Assembly (NCBI GenBank): GCA_038214195.1
Contig: JBBQSE010000002.1
Coordinates: 12,835-76,834, forward strand
Direction: 5' to 3'
DNA: 64,000 nt
From: SXXK01 sp038214195
Lineage (GTDB): Bacteria; Planctomycetota; Planctomycetia; Planctomycetales; Planctomycetaceae
Below, one piece after another: positions 27,504 to 36,619 of this stretch. How positions within the stretch are numbered: the stretch's first letter is position 1; every line of letters begins with the position of its first letter. Under the pieces are notes generated by a model. That model did not search any database, had not been told where the DNA came from, and saw nothing but the letters and a program-made list of their open reading frames with translations. A program made the position numbers and the translations under genes.

Positions 27504-28637
27504 ATGTCGTCTCGTTGGTACTATCAAATGTTGATGGAAGAGTTTGGGCCCGTCACAGTTGAGCAACTTGACGATCTGCTCCAGGATGGCACACTCAGCG
27601 AAGGCGACCTTGTGCGCAGCGAAGTCAGCGAAAACTGGATTCCACTGTCTGAGTTAAACCAGTCAACCCTGGCTGCGGCTAAAGCCTCTGATTCCAGTGC
27701 GACGACCGAGATCGTTGATCTGTCGGAGTTGGCGTTCGAGTTCGAAGATTCCGGCCCGACGGCGCGTCGCGCGGCCTACGCTGCGGAATTGCCGGAACAA
27801 ACAAGTGAGCAAACTCCCACGCCGAAAGTCGCGACTGTTGAGTCCAAAGCCCCATCGACGAAAAAGCCCAATCATCAGGCTTCGCAGTCGGTCGTGGAAG
27901 GCAAAGTCGTTCCAACTCGCAAACGGCGCCGCAAGGAAGCCAGAGGCGAAGAGGAATTGCTGAATGAGATTTTCGACGACGTGTTCAATGATGAACGTCC
28001 GCCCGCCCGCCATGCAACTTCATCTACAGATCGCTCCGTTGCGGCAGTCAGCCAGGTTGCGGCAGTCAGCCAGGGTGCGGCAGTCAGCCCGTCCATTCCC
28101 GCTGCACCACGCGAGTTGCCAAAAACGCCGCCGGTGAGTTCCCGCGCAGCATCCTCCAGCGCGACCATGGCCAGCCTTGCGGAAGCAGCAATGGCAGCGA
28201 CGTCTTCGCCGAAGAAGTCCCGCCGGTCTGTCGATGTGAATCCAAAAACGATTCTGATCGTCGTCGGCCTGATGCTGGCTCTCAGCGGCGGCTATGTGTA
28301 TTTGCAGTCTGATACTGCAACCATAGTGACTGGCGGTGGCTCATTTGACAAAGCGAATGCACTTCGATCAGTCAACGATGCGATGGCGCGGTACAAAGCC
28401 ATCGCTGCAAATCCGTCGGAATCGGATTGGAAGGAATTTTCAGGCCGGACACTGCCCGAGATGTCCGCATTGTACAAATCGATTCATGAACGGTCCGGGA
28501 CAACTCACGAAGGAGTTCTCTGTCTGAATGTGATACGATCTCTCATCAGGTTGTCAGGGACAACCCCAGACAACAAGTCCGTGATCGATGAGTGTCTTTC
28601 GGACTTTGAAAAGAACATCGTCGAACTGCGGCAGTAA
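27504..28637 (+). CDS. GYF_2-domain membrane protein
   Basis: A 377-residue protein. Residues 4-52 form a GYF_2 domain (RWYYQMLMEEFGPVTVEQLD, ending NWIPLSEL), common in planctomycete membrane proteins and thought to bind other proteins. A long low-complexity, Ser/Ala/Lys-rich linker (residues ~55-245) includes a basic patch RKRRRKEARG and an 18-base tandem repeat giving VAAVSQ units. One transmembrane helix is predicted at about 249-267 (TILIVVGLMLALSGGYVYL), leaving a ~105-residue C-terminal domain (DAMARYKAIAANPSESDWKE) outside. I know no specific function. Confidence 0.82.
   Translation: MSSRWYYQMLMEEFGPVTVEQLDDLLQDGTLSEGDLVRSEVSENWIPLSELNQSTLAAAKASDSSATTEIVDLSELAFEFEDSGPTARRAAYAAELPEQTSEQTPTPKVATVESKAPSTKKPNHQASQSVVEGKVVPTRKRRRKEARGEEELLNEIFDDVFNDERPPARHATSSTDRSVAAVSQVAAVSQGAAVSPSIPAAPRELPKTPPVSSRAASSSATMASLAEAAMAATSSPKKSRRSVDVNPKTILIVVGLMLALSGGYVYLQSDTATIVTGGGSFDKANALRSVNDAMARYKAIAANPSESDWKEFSGRTLPEMSALYKSIHERSGTTHEGVLCLNVIRSLIRLSGTTPDNKSVIDECLSDFEKNIVELRQ
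28038..28090 (+). repeat. 18-bp tandem repeat inside the GYF_2 gene
   Basis: Nearly three copies of GTTGCGGCAGTCAGCCAG in frame, encoding repeated VAAVSQ. A likely site of copy-number slippage in the linker. Confidence 0.8.
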
Positions 28638-28688
28638 CAGTCGCGTCGTCCCACGTGGCATCCTTTTTGATCTCAAGTCCCATTTCTC

Positions 28689-29708
28689 ATGCGAGCCGCA
28701 ATGAAATCGCCCGTTCGCATTGGAATCATGGGGACTGCGAGAATCGCCCGGACCGTCGTTCCACAAATGCTTGAGTCCGACAGCGCGACCGTCGTTGCCA
28801 TCGCGAGTCGTTCGATGGACCGGGCTCAGCAGTTCGCTTCAGAATTCGCGATTCCGAAGGCATACGGATCTTACGACGATCTGCTCAGATCGCAGGATGT
28901 GGATGCCGTCTATCTCCCACTGCCACCCTCGATGCACTGCGAATGGACGCTGAATGCCGCAGCGGCGGGCAAGCATGTCCTGTGCGAAAAACCCCTCGCA
29001 ATCAGCACCGATCAGGCTAAGCAGATGATTGACGCCGCCATTCGTCACCGCGTCGTGCTGCTGGACGCCGTCATGTGGTACCACACCGCCCGGGCTGAGG
29101 CGATGAATGCAATTGTGCAAACCGGTCAACTGGGAGAAGTCCGTCAGATCACGTCCGCGTTTACATTTCCGGGGGATTCGCTGGCCGCTGACAATCTGCG
29201 ATTCTCGCCAGATTTGGGCGGAGGATCGCTGCTCGATATCGGCTGGTATTGCGTCGGGATGAGTCTCTGGCTGCTGCGGAAATTGCCCCAACAGGTCTTT
29301 GCAACCGCTCAATGGAAGAACGATGTCGATCTCCACATGAATGGAATTCTATGGTTTCCGAATGAGCAGATGGCCACCTTTGAATCCGGCTTCAACGCCG
29401 TCCGCCGTCGCTGGATGGAGGTTGCCGGCACGACCGCAGCGCTCGTCTGCGATGACTTTACAAAGCCGTGGAATCTCGAAAATCCGCGATTCTGGATTCA
29501 TGATGCCAGCGGGACGTCACACCAGCACATCGTGCCGCATTCCCCCATCGAACGTTGCCTCGTCGATGCCTTCTGCCAGTTAATTCACACGGGTGCCGTG
29601 GAGCACGACTGGCTGCAATTATCACTGCAAACACAACACGTCTGCGAAGCGCTCTTGAAATCCGCGCGGACAAATGCCACGGTTCAGATATCTGATCTCG
29701 GAGCCTGA
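28689..29708 (+). CDS. Gfo/Idh/MocA family oxidoreductase
   Basis: A 339-residue NAD(P)-dependent oxidoreductase with N-terminal Rossmann fold: RIGIMGTARIARTVVPQMLE (glycine loop partly replaced, GTARIA), then VYLPLPPSMHCEWTLNAAA and the family HVLCEKPLA with the catalytic-region Lys. The C-terminal alpha/beta domain contains GGGSLLDIGWYCVGMSLWLL, as in the glucose-fructose oxidoreductase and dimeric dihydrodiol dehydrogenase group. It probably oxidises a cyclic sugar or polyol in the cytoplasm. ATG 28689 is about 50 bases after the GYF_2 gene; the two may be co-transcribed. Confidence 0.92.
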   Translation: MRAAMKSPVRIGIMGTARIARTVVPQMLESDSATVVAIASRSMDRAQQFASEFAIPKAYGSYDDLLRSQDVDAVYLPLPPSMHCEWTLNAAAAGKHVLCEKPLAISTDQAKQMIDAAIRHRVVLLDAVMWYHTARAEAMNAIVQTGQLGEVRQITSAFTFPGDSLAADNLRFSPDLGGGSLLDIGWYCVGMSLWLLRKLPQQVFATAQWKNDVDLHMNGILWFPNEQMATFESGFNAVRRRWMEVAGTTAALVCDDFTKPWNLENPRFWIHDASGTSHQHIVPHSPIERCLVDAFCQLIHTGAVEHDWLQLSLQTQHVCEALLKSARTNATVQISDLGA

Positions 29709-29965
29709 ATGGTGTTGTTTCAGAAACACCCGGAATCCCTTGTGTGGATGGCGTATTGATGAATTCCAAAGCCATCAACAAGATCCATCACGGAGGGATT
29801 CCGAGGGAATCGTTCACAGAGTGTAAAGCGGCAGACGAAGGCGCGGAGGCGTCGGATTAAAAATGCTCGAAAGATCTGGAAATGAAACGCAGCGATGAAG
29901 CGTATCGCGATGCGTTCGGCACGACTCGGATTATAGTTAGACTGAACATCTGGATCGCTGGAATG

Positions 29966-30360
29966 CTGCCGGACTTCGATTTCATTTCGGCGACGATGCG
30001 CGTCGTTGGGCGGCGCAGGAATGCGTGACTCGTGAACGCGTTGAACGCATCGAGCAGGCTCTGAAGGAGCGTGAACAACTTGCGGCTCCGCATGAAACGC
30101 GAAAGATGGGTGACGGCGCACAAACTCGCTGCCGTACGACGGACCCCGAAGCACGCAACATGAAGATGACCTGCGACGGATTTCGCCCGGCTTTCAATGT
30201 GCAATTTGCCACCGATGCGGTTGTCAGGATCATCGTCCGTGTGGAGGTGACAAATTCCGGAGTCGATGGCGGGCACATGGGACCGATGCAGGAGAAGCTC
30301 AGCGAAGCTTACGGGCGCACACCAGAGAGGGCGATTGTCGATTCGGCCTATGCCACCAAA
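29966..30360 (+). pseudogene. IS1182-type transposase remnant
   Basis: The frame without a good start codon reads RFHFGDDARRWAAQE then VTRERVERIEQALKEREQLA, TDPEARNMKMTCDGFRPAFN, VQFATDAVVRIIVRVEVTNS and YGRTPERAIVDSAYA. This matches the central part of IS1182/IS5-related DDE transposases (TDPEAR, DGGFRPAFNVQ, VEVTNSGSD). The N-terminal third and the C-terminal catalytic Glu region are missing, so it is a decayed fragment. Beyond ~30360 the frame continues without homology. No terminal inverted repeats or target duplication were found. Confidence 0.85.
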
Positions 30361-30612
30361 TTCGATGTGACGCGTGTGAAGTCGAATAAGCACCCACCAA
30401 CGTTTATCAGGCAAGTCAGTTTCCTGCTTCGGTCCGAGACACCGAAGCGTCCTTTCGCAATCGCTGAGGGAGGATCAGGTGTCATATCGAGCTGCCGCGA
30501 TACGATGGGCCGACTTTGTCGGCGGGTTGGGGCGTTCCGACTGCGGAGTTCGAGTGAGGAGTGCGGCGGCGGTGTCGATGGTCGAACGAAGTGAAGGCGA
30601 AGTGAAGGCGAA

Positions 30613-30903
30613 GTGAAGGCCGCGACCGGGGGCAGGTTTGCGAAGTCCTCCGTGACCGCAGTCGGAGATGGCACCGGTCGCGGACGATTGTTCGTCGATA
30701 CGCCGCCCTCATTAAAAGGCTGCGTTTTGGGGGCGCGACAAATTGCAGTTTTGCGGAAATCTGAAGCTGATTTATGGGTGAGTTTTTGTTCCATGATTCA
30801 GACGATGGTCTCGGCTTCAGATGAGATCTATCCGGCAGGATATTTGACTGCGATTCAGCCACGGCAGTGGCGGCAGTATGTAGCCGTGCGCTTCAGCTCA
30901 TAG
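30613..30903 (+). CDS. Uncertain 96-codon frame in mobile-element region
   Basis: The frame TAVGDGTGRGRLFVDTPPSL followed by CVLGARQIAVLRKSEADLW has protein-like composition, but I cannot assign it to a family and it lies in a cluster of decayed elements. It runs into the R6 repeat at its 3' end and may be a repeat-derived frame. A short GAAGTGAAGGC tandem (three copies, ~30588-30620) lies just upstream. Confidence 0.2.
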   Translation: MKAATGGRFAKSSVTAVGDGTGRGRLFVDTPPSLKGCVLGARQIAVLRKSEADLWVSFCSMIQTMVSASDEIYPAGYLTAIQPRQWRQYVAVRFSS

Positions 30904-31222
30904 TTCGGTTTAAAGCAAATTGAAAAGCCCCGACAGGGGCGACGGCAACACAAGCTTGAATCGCCGCTGTCGCCCTTGTCGGGCAACGCCGTGAAGGATT
31001 TCTGGCAGTGATTTCGGGCCAAAGGCCCATCGGTTCCAATAGCCTGGGCCAGCGGCCAGGTGACCGTGTTACCCATATTTCACAGCCCCAATCGGGGCGG
31101 CCATTCGATTGAGTGGCATCGAATTGCCAGCCCGTTGGGCCTTCATTGATGTAAAACACCTGTTACCAGGGCCGCTGGCCCTGGCTATGGGAACGAATGG
31201 CCCGTTGGGCCGGAATCGCAAA
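30879..31222. repeat. Large composite palindromic repeat, family R6 (copy A)
   Basis: Left module GTAGCCGTGCGCTTCAGC, AAATTGAAAAGCCCCGACAG and CAACGCCGTGAAGGATTTCT; right module is a ~205-base quasi-palindrome with hairpins TTTCGGGCCAAAGGCCCA, GCCCGTTGGGCCTTC, CCAGGGCCGCTGGCCCTGG and AATGGCCCGTTGGGCC. The right module aligns, reverse-complemented, with 52469-52677; the left module aligns directly with 52318-52399. By eye the right modules are roughly 80 percent identical. Confidence 0.9.
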
Positions 31223-31338
31223 TCATCACCGCTGTGTCGATGCATCGCTTTGTGAAACCATGTCAAATTCCCCGCATTTTACTTTGCCAATACTCACCTA
31301 AAAACCGTTACGCCAGATTTCTATTTGTCGCGCACCCG

Positions 31339-31412
31339 GGAGGCAGGAGCCTCCAATGCGTTGCGTTCCAGGGCTGGAGCCCTGGAACGAGGATTGACAG
31401 CCGAATTCCTGA
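31339..31412. repeat. Palindromic intergenic repeat, family R1 (copy 2, inverted)
   Basis: GGGAGGCAGGAGCCTCCAAT then GTTCCAGGGCTGGAGCCC and TGGAACGAGGATTGACAGCC. This is the reverse complement of the first half of the copy at 849-977, including the flanking GGCTGTCAAT. It lies just outside repeat R6 copy A. Confidence 0.87.
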
Positions 31413-31615
31413 CCACCTGAAGTCTAATTGTAATCATCGGACGCAGTTGGAGCAGATTACCCTATCAAAATCAAATTTTGACGATAGGATGTCGCAGTGC
31501 AGACTTTGCACCCTGAAGATGAATTGACATCGAATGCTGAAACCAATTTGCCATCCTGCCAGTGATACCAGCGGCGCGCGACGGGTACGATCCCGAGTCA
31601 GGACGCGTGCCCTCA

Positions 31616-31936
31616 ATGGCCAGTAAGAAGCCTCATCCGCTTTTCGATCATCCCGCACGGGTTCGTTGTCCCGTCTGCAATGAAATCAGCTATTCATCGG
31701 CGGGAATCCATCCGCAATGCGCTGTTCGACGCGAAGACAACGAACGCATGCGTCACGTGCGACTTCAAAGAATCGACGATGAGGCGAAAGTTGCCGCCGC
31801 ACCAAATGACATGAGTCCCTGGAAGCGCGTATGCCCAGTTTGTAGCGCGGCACAGCATGTTCGCATGAAGGCCTGCAGTTGCGGCCACGTATTCGCGTTG
31901 GTTCCACGTCCATCCACAATCGAAGAGGATTCGTAG
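31616..31936 (+). CDS. Small double zinc-ribbon protein
   Basis: A 106-residue protein with two cysteine knuckle groups: CPVC at 18-21 paired with HPQC at 32-35, and CPVC at 73-76 paired with CSC at 87-89. Both look like zinc ribbons; the linker is charged (REDNERMRHVRLQRIDDEAK). No specific family is recognised. ATG 31616 (MASKKPHPLF) was chosen over an upstream start because the zinc module begins shortly after. Its TAG stop overlaps the GTG start of floA by one base, which suggests translational coupling and a role linked to the FloA membrane scaffold. Confidence 0.78.
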   Translation: MASKKPHPLFDHPARVRCPVCNEISYSSAGIHPQCAVRREDNERMRHVRLQRIDDEAKVAAAPNDMSPWKRVCPVCSAAQHVRMKACSCGHVFALVPRPSTIEEDS

Positions 31937-32955
31937 TGATCATCGCCATGATTTGGATCGTCGTCGCGGTCGTGTTGGCCAGCCTGTTGTTTTTGTTGAG
32001 TCGCTACTTTTCGCTCTGGCTTCAGGCTTTTCTCACCGGCACAGATATTGGTTTCGTGTCTCTGATCTCGATGAGCCTGAGTAAGATCGATCCACAATTG
32101 ATCGTGCAATGTCAGGTGATGGCCGTTCAGGCGGGGCTTGACAATATTCCAACGGCAGCCATGGAGGCGCAATATCTTGCCGGAGGCAACGTCCAGCGAG
32201 TCACGCTGGCTTTGATCGTCGCGCATCGAGCCGGAATTGAGCTCGATTGGGACACAGCCGCTGCGGTTGATCTGGCAGGTCGCGACGTTCTGGAAGCTGT
32301 TCGAGTCAGCGTGAATCCCAAAGTGATTGTTTGCCCGGACCCCGAAACCGGACACGGCGAAACTTTGGACGGTGTCGCCCGAGACGGCATTCAACTGAAA
32401 GTTCGCGTTCGAGTCACGGTGCGGACAAATCTAATGCAGTTGATCGGCGGTGCGACAGAAGCCACCGTGATCGCCCGCGTTGGACAGGGGATCGTGACCG
32501 CGATCGGATCCTGTGACACCTATCGCGAAGCTCTGGCGGATCCTTTCATTATTACCCGGCAGGTACTCGCAAAGGGACTGGATTCCCAGACGGCGTTCTC
32601 AATCGTCTCGATTGACATCGCTGATATCGATGTCGGCACAAACGTCGGTGCCGCACTGCAAATCACTCGGGCGGACGCAGACATTCGGATCGCCCGCGCT
32701 GAAGCCGAAAAACGTCGGGCCATGGCGGTCGCTCGAGAGCAGGAAATGGTGGCTCTGACGCGCGAACATGAAGCGACAGTTGCGCTGGCCGAAGCCTCAA
32801 TTCCAATGGCCGTCGCCGATTCCTTCCGGACTGGCCAGCTTCGCGTCGGACAGAAATCGCATCGACGCCTGCAGTTGGCCAACCGCGTCTACCGAGCCGA
32901 CATTCGCACGCCAGGCGTTAAACAGCCACCGGCAGAAGTGAGACCCGCTGGTTAG
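31936..32955 (+). CDS. floA: Flotillin-like protein FloA
   Basis: A 339-residue membrane scaffold protein of the bacterial FloA (UPF0365) family, which marks ordered membrane microdomains. A single N-terminal hydrophobic hairpin (MIWIVVAVVLASLLFLLSRY) is followed by a family-specific segment (LSKIDPQLIVQCQVMAVQAG), an SPFH-like region (DGIQLKVRVRVTVRTNLMQL; GGATEATVIARVGQGIVTAI) and a C-terminal coiled-coil-like stretch rich in Ala/Glu (RADADIRIARAEAEKRRAMA). The start was set at GTG 31936, overlapping the stop of the zinc-ribbon gene, with AAGAGG about ten bases upstream. The upstream extension to 31879 lies wholly inside the previous gene. Confidence 0.93.
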   Translation: MIIAMIWIVVAVVLASLLFLLSRYFSLWLQAFLTGTDIGFVSLISMSLSKIDPQLIVQCQVMAVQAGLDNIPTAAMEAQYLAGGNVQRVTLALIVAHRAGIELDWDTAAAVDLAGRDVLEAVRVSVNPKVIVCPDPETGHGETLDGVARDGIQLKVRVRVTVRTNLMQLIGGATEATVIARVGQGIVTAIGSCDTYREALADPFIITRQVLAKGLDSQTAFSIVSIDIADIDVGTNVGAALQITRADADIRIARAEAEKRRAMAVAREQEMVALTREHEATVALAEASIPMAVADSFRTGQLRVGQKSHRRLQLANRVYRADIRTPGVKQPPAEVRPAG

Positions 32956-32984
32956 TTTAAAGCATTCCCCGGGTTTACACATCA

Positions 32985-33674
32985 ATGCGACATAAAGAAC
33001 GACATCGAACAGAACGCATCGGCTGGCTTCGCGCCGCCGTTCTGGGGGCCAACGACGGCATCGTTTCAACGGCAAGTCTCGTTGTTGGCGTGGCGGCTGC
33101 AGAAACGACTCGCGAGAGTATCCTTGTCGCAGGAGTCGCAGGACTGGTTGCTGGCGCAATGTCGATGGCCGCTGGCGAATACGTGTCAGTCAGTTCCCAG
33201 GCAGATACCGAAAACGCCGATCTGGATCGTGAACGCATGGAATTGGCAACGGCACCAGAATTCGAACTTGCAGAACTTGCAGCGACATACGTTAAGCGAG
33301 GACTTGACGAACAATTAGCCCGGCAGGTTGCGGTACAGCTCACGGCGCATCATGGACTCGCAGCGCACGCGCGCGATGAGCTTGGGATCTCCGAAGCGAC
33401 AACCGCTCGTCCCGTCCAGGCCGCACTCACATCGGCGGCGACGTTTGCTGTGGGCGCTGGACTGCCACTTGGGACTGCTTTCCTGTTGCCCGAGAATCTT
33501 ATTCCCGCCATCGTCTCCCTCACGTCGCTTTTTTTCCTTGCGTTGCTCGGTGGCGTCTCTGCCAACGCTGGCGGGGCTCCTGTGCTCAGAGCGGTCGCGC
33601 GAGTGACCTTCTGGGGAGCTCTTGCCATGGCCGCCACGGCCGGAATCGGCGCGATGTTTGGAGTTGCTGCGTAG
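32985..33674 (+). CDS. VIT1/CCC1 family (iron/manganese) transporter
   Basis: A 229-residue inner-membrane protein of the vacuolar iron transporter family. It begins with the family signature WLRAAVLGANDGIVSTASLV, followed by AGLVAGAMSMAAGEYVSVSS, and ends with two closely spaced helices (IPAIVSLTSLFFLALLGGVS; VTFWGALAMAATAGIGAMFG). Five hydrophobic segments fit the family. It probably moves Fe(II) or Mn(II) out of the cytoplasm. The gene starts 29 bases after floA and is likely co-transcribed. Confidence 0.93.
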   Translation: MRHKERHRTERIGWLRAAVLGANDGIVSTASLVVGVAAAETTRESILVAGVAGLVAGAMSMAAGEYVSVSSQADTENADLDRERMELATAPEFELAELAATYVKRGLDEQLARQVAVQLTAHHGLAAHARDELGISEATTARPVQAALTSAATFAVGAGLPLGTAFLLPENLIPAIVSLTSLFFLALLGGVSANAGGAPVLRAVARVTFWGALAMAATAGIGAMFGVAA

Positions 33675-33808
33675 CGGTGCGATTCGATGGCCCGGAACTT
33701 GCATTTCCTCGCGAATACAGGGGAAGTGTCGGAATTTTGGGCCGACATCCGTCACATTCAGCGATATCCTGCCGCCGCTCCTCTCCGATCCCTCCACCTG
33801 GAAACAGC

Positions 33809-35299
33809 ATGAAAATCACGCCATCGAGCGTCAAAAATCTCCTGCAGCACGTTACGCCCCTGGCAGCAAATGAGCCACGCTGGTCAATTAGTGTGCGACT
33901 GCTTCTGGCCGTGAATGGTATTTGTTTGGGGCTGTTGCTGTTGTTTGTCGCCCTTGACTATCGCCAGGAAATGAAACGGACGTTGAGTGACACTCACATC
34001 GCATTGGAGGAGGAATCCGCAATTCTGCTCGAAGCGATCTGGGCCATACAGCACCACGGAACGGAAGGGATACAGGAGTTTGTCGATCAAACGTGCCGAG
34101 GAATGGAAAAGACCCATGCTCGCGGGCACCACATCGTCGTTAAATCTGGCGACAAAGTGATTCAGGCGAACATCCAGGACGGTGCCTGTGAAGAAATGCT
34201 GTCCACAATGAAGGACGCTGTCCAGACACCGGAGCACTCCGGGTACTATGAGGGCCAGAAACTGATTGTCGGAATGGCGTCCGGGCGGAATCTGGATGTC
34301 TTCGTGTCGGAATTTATCAGTGACATTCATGAAGCGCTATTCAGGGAAAGTTTCCGCAGGCTTGGTGGGTCACTATTGCTGGCGATCATTGCGGGCATCG
34401 TTGTCAACGTCGTGTTGTTACGGATCGTCGTTCGTCCCCTGGCTGAGCTTTCTGTCGCGGTGAATGAAATTGGGAATGGAAACTACGGCGGGCAAGTCAA
34501 CGACTTTCGCAGTCGTGAACTTTACTCTCTCGCACGAGCCGTGAATTTAATGAGCGTCGCGCTGGCCGAGAAGGAAGATCGCCGCCGGACGCAACTGGAC
34601 AAGGCACGCCGTATTCAAAGAAATCTTCTGCCTGAACACCATGATCTTTCCGGGGCGACATTCGCAGCTCTTTACACCCCGGCTGAGGAAGTGGCGGGAG
34701 ACTTCTACGATGTTGTCTGTCTGGCTGATGGAAGCTGGATCGTCTTTCTGGCTGATGTCACCGGACATGGAATTCCGGCGGCGATGAACGCTACGCTGTT
34801 GAAGACACATTTTGAAGACGCCTGCGAACGATTCGACAATTTGCCTGACATTGCCCAGCACATCAATCGCCGATTTACTACTCTGAGTTTGTCCGAAGAC
34901 TTTGCCACTGCGGTCCTGATCCGGTTCATTCCGCCGACTCGGACTTTTCAAGTCATCAATGCCGGACACGACGCGGGCCTGCTTCGACGCCGGGACGGAC
35001 AGAACCGGGAATTTAAGTCTTCGGGACTCCTGCTGGGAATCATGGAAGACGCGGAGTGGTCGGTGGAAGAATACGCCACGTCTCCCGGCGATCGCCTGCT
35101 GCTTTACACGGACGGTGTGACCGAGACATTTGACAGTCACAAGGTATTGTTTGGTCGGCCTCGAGTCGCTTCGCTGCTGAACAGCACCTTTGACAAATCC
35201 CCCTCTGATGCGCTTCAGGCGATCGCAAAGGAAGTGAACTCGTATCGAGGAGACGGCCCGCAGTGTGATGATGTCACCGCAATTATGATCGAGTTTTAG
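33809..35299 (+). CDS. SpoIIE/PP2C-type phosphatase with HAMP sensor module
   Basis: A 496-residue membrane sensor phosphatase. TM1 is about residues 24-50 (LLLAVNGICLGLLLLFVALD), an extracytoplasmic ~130-residue domain follows, TM2 is about 184-207 (LLLAIIAGIVVNVVLLRIVV), then a HAMP linker (~206-258, VRPLAELSVAVNEIGNGNYG). The linker ARRIQRNLLP (~265-275) and AGDFYDVVCLADGSWIVFLA (from ~297) mark the RsbU/SpoIIE PP2C domain, with GHGIPAAMNA and DDVTAIMIEF as metal-binding motifs. It should dephosphorylate an anti-anti-sigma-like partner; none is encoded nearby. Start at ATG 33809 rather than 33677, which adds a non-homologous Arg/Pro-rich leader. Confidence 0.93.
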   Translation: MKITPSSVKNLLQHVTPLAANEPRWSISVRLLLAVNGICLGLLLLFVALDYRQEMKRTLSDTHIALEEESAILLEAIWAIQHHGTEGIQEFVDQTCRGMEKTHARGHHIVVKSGDKVIQANIQDGACEEMLSTMKDAVQTPEHSGYYEGQKLIVGMASGRNLDVFVSEFISDIHEALFRESFRRLGGSLLLAIIAGIVVNVVLLRIVVRPLAELSVAVNEIGNGNYGGQVNDFRSRELYSLARAVNLMSVALAEKEDRRRTQLDKARRIQRNLLPEHHDLSGATFAALYTPAEEVAGDFYDVVCLADGSWIVFLADVTGHGIPAAMNATLLKTHFEDACERFDNLPDIAQHINRRFTTLSLSEDFATAVLIRFIPPTRTFQVINAGHDAGLLRRRDGQNREFKSSGLLLGIMEDAEWSVEEYATSPGDRLLLYTDGVTETFDSHKVLFGRPRVASLLNSTFDKSPSDALQAIAKEVNSYRGDGPQCDDVTAIMIEF

Positions 35300-35434
35300 G
35301 CGGCTGTTGTTCATCGATTGATGTTTGCTGCACGTTGGGTCGGCGTCTCCAATTTGAATGCCTCGCAATCGTCGCTATCATGATCGACAGACCACTCATC
35401 AGATTCAAAAAACATCAGTAGATGCATCCTCTCC

Positions 35435-36619
35435 GTGAAGAATTCCAACGAGCTATCAGTGAACGACCCAGCGGAAGAACTTCACACGTTTGTCACGCTG
35501 CGAGATCACGTCAGGCCCCCGACGCCGACGGATGAGAGCGTGCGGCTTTTCTCCGGAAAAGTCTGGCGTTTTTTTCGAACAGCACAGAAAGACCCATTCA
35601 TCCACGCGGACGGATTACGAAGGGCCTCGCGACGCAGGCTGAACGATCTGCTCGAATTGCCCGATTACGGAATTCTGGTCCGCGAAATGCAATCAACATT
35701 TGAACACTGGGTCGCCGACGCTGAGCCGGCGAACTGGCTGCAGTTAGTGGTGCTTCCGCCATGTGACCGCAAATCTCTTGTGCGTGAATGGGCCGTTGAG
35801 CACCATCACACGCTTCTGTCCGCACCTGAGCCAGACGAAATTCTCGACCCGAAATTTGAACCACATCTTCCCGATGTCACTGGCGAAGGCGTCCTTGTGG
35901 TCCCACAGCTGGAGCGATGGTTTCTTCGGCATGAACGGGGACTTCGTGTGGTCAGGATTCTGCTAAAGCGTCTTGCGGCATTGCAGAGACAATGTGTGGT
36001 TGGCTGCAACAGCTGGGCCTGGGAATTCCTGTCAACATTACTAGACGCGGATATGGTCTTTCCCGCCGCCGTGACCTTTCAGTCCTTTCATGCCGAGCGA
36101 CTCCATCAGCTGTTTGCAAATCTTGCCACTCCGGACGACGCCAGAAAATGTTTCCGTCTGTCAAACAATGGCCAGAACGTCTTCGAGAGGAAAAAAGACC
36201 AGAGTCAGGTATCAGATTACTTTGCGCGACTGGCAGCCCGGAGTCATGGAATTCCCTGGGTGGCCTGGCACATGTGGCGACGCGCGATTCGACTGGGCCC
36301 CGAAGACGGTGACAAGACGGACCAGAAATTTCCGGACGAGGTGACGATTTGGATTACGGAAGCCGACGGATTCGAATTGCCGACTGGGTCCGAAGATTTC
36401 GTGTTGCTGGTGCTCCATGCGTTGTTGATTCACGACGGACTCAGTGAAAAACAACTCAGCGCCGTTCTGCCCGGTATCGATCCCATGCAAATTCTTGCCG
36501 CGTTGCTGTCCGCAGAGATCATTGACCGACAGGACAATTTGTTTCGCTGCACTCCAGCCGCCTACCCCACGGCAAGAAAACATTTGATCAGCGCCGGTTT
36601 TCCGGGGGACAAGCTGTAA
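35435..36619 (+). CDS. Degenerate AAA/STAND-like protein of unknown function
   Basis: A 394-residue soluble protein that I do not recognise as a named family. Its middle resembles a P-loop ATPase that has lost the nucleotide loop: VVLPPCDRKSLVREWA (105-120) sits where a Walker A should be, VLVVPQLERWF (153-163) resembles a Walker B strand, and CVVGCNSWAW (187-196) resembles sensor 1. The C-terminal ~65 residues (VLLVLHALLIHDGLSEKQLS; ILAALLSAEIIDRQDNLFR) read like a winged helix. The start is GTG 35435, with no strong ribosome binding site. Its TAA stop overlaps the ATG of the mscS-type gene by one base, so the two products are probably made and used together. The ATPase-like reading is inference. 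Confidence 0.8.
   Translation: MKNSNELSVNDPAEELHTFVTLRDHVRPPTPTDESVRLFSGKVWRFFRTAQKDPFIHADGLRRASRRRLNDLLELPDYGILVREMQSTFEHWVADAEPANWLQLVVLPPCDRKSLVREWAVEHHHTLLSAPEPDEILDPKFEPHLPDVTGEGVLVVPQLERWFLRHERGLRVVRILLKRLAALQRQCVVGCNSWAWEFLSTLLDADMVFPAAVTFQSFHAERLHQLFANLATPDDARKCFRLSNNGQNVFERKKDQSQVSDYFARLAARSHGIPWVAWHMWRRAIRLGPEDGDKTDQKFPDEVTIWITEADGFELPTGSEDFVLLVLHALLIHDGLSEKQLSAVLPGIDPMQILAALLSAEIIDRQDNLFRCTPAAYPTARKHLISAGFPGDKL

Noticed and set aside
34547..35368. 273-codon minus-strand frame opposite the SpoIIE phosphatase
   Set aside because: No motif; the plus strand encodes a full PP2C domain over the same bases.
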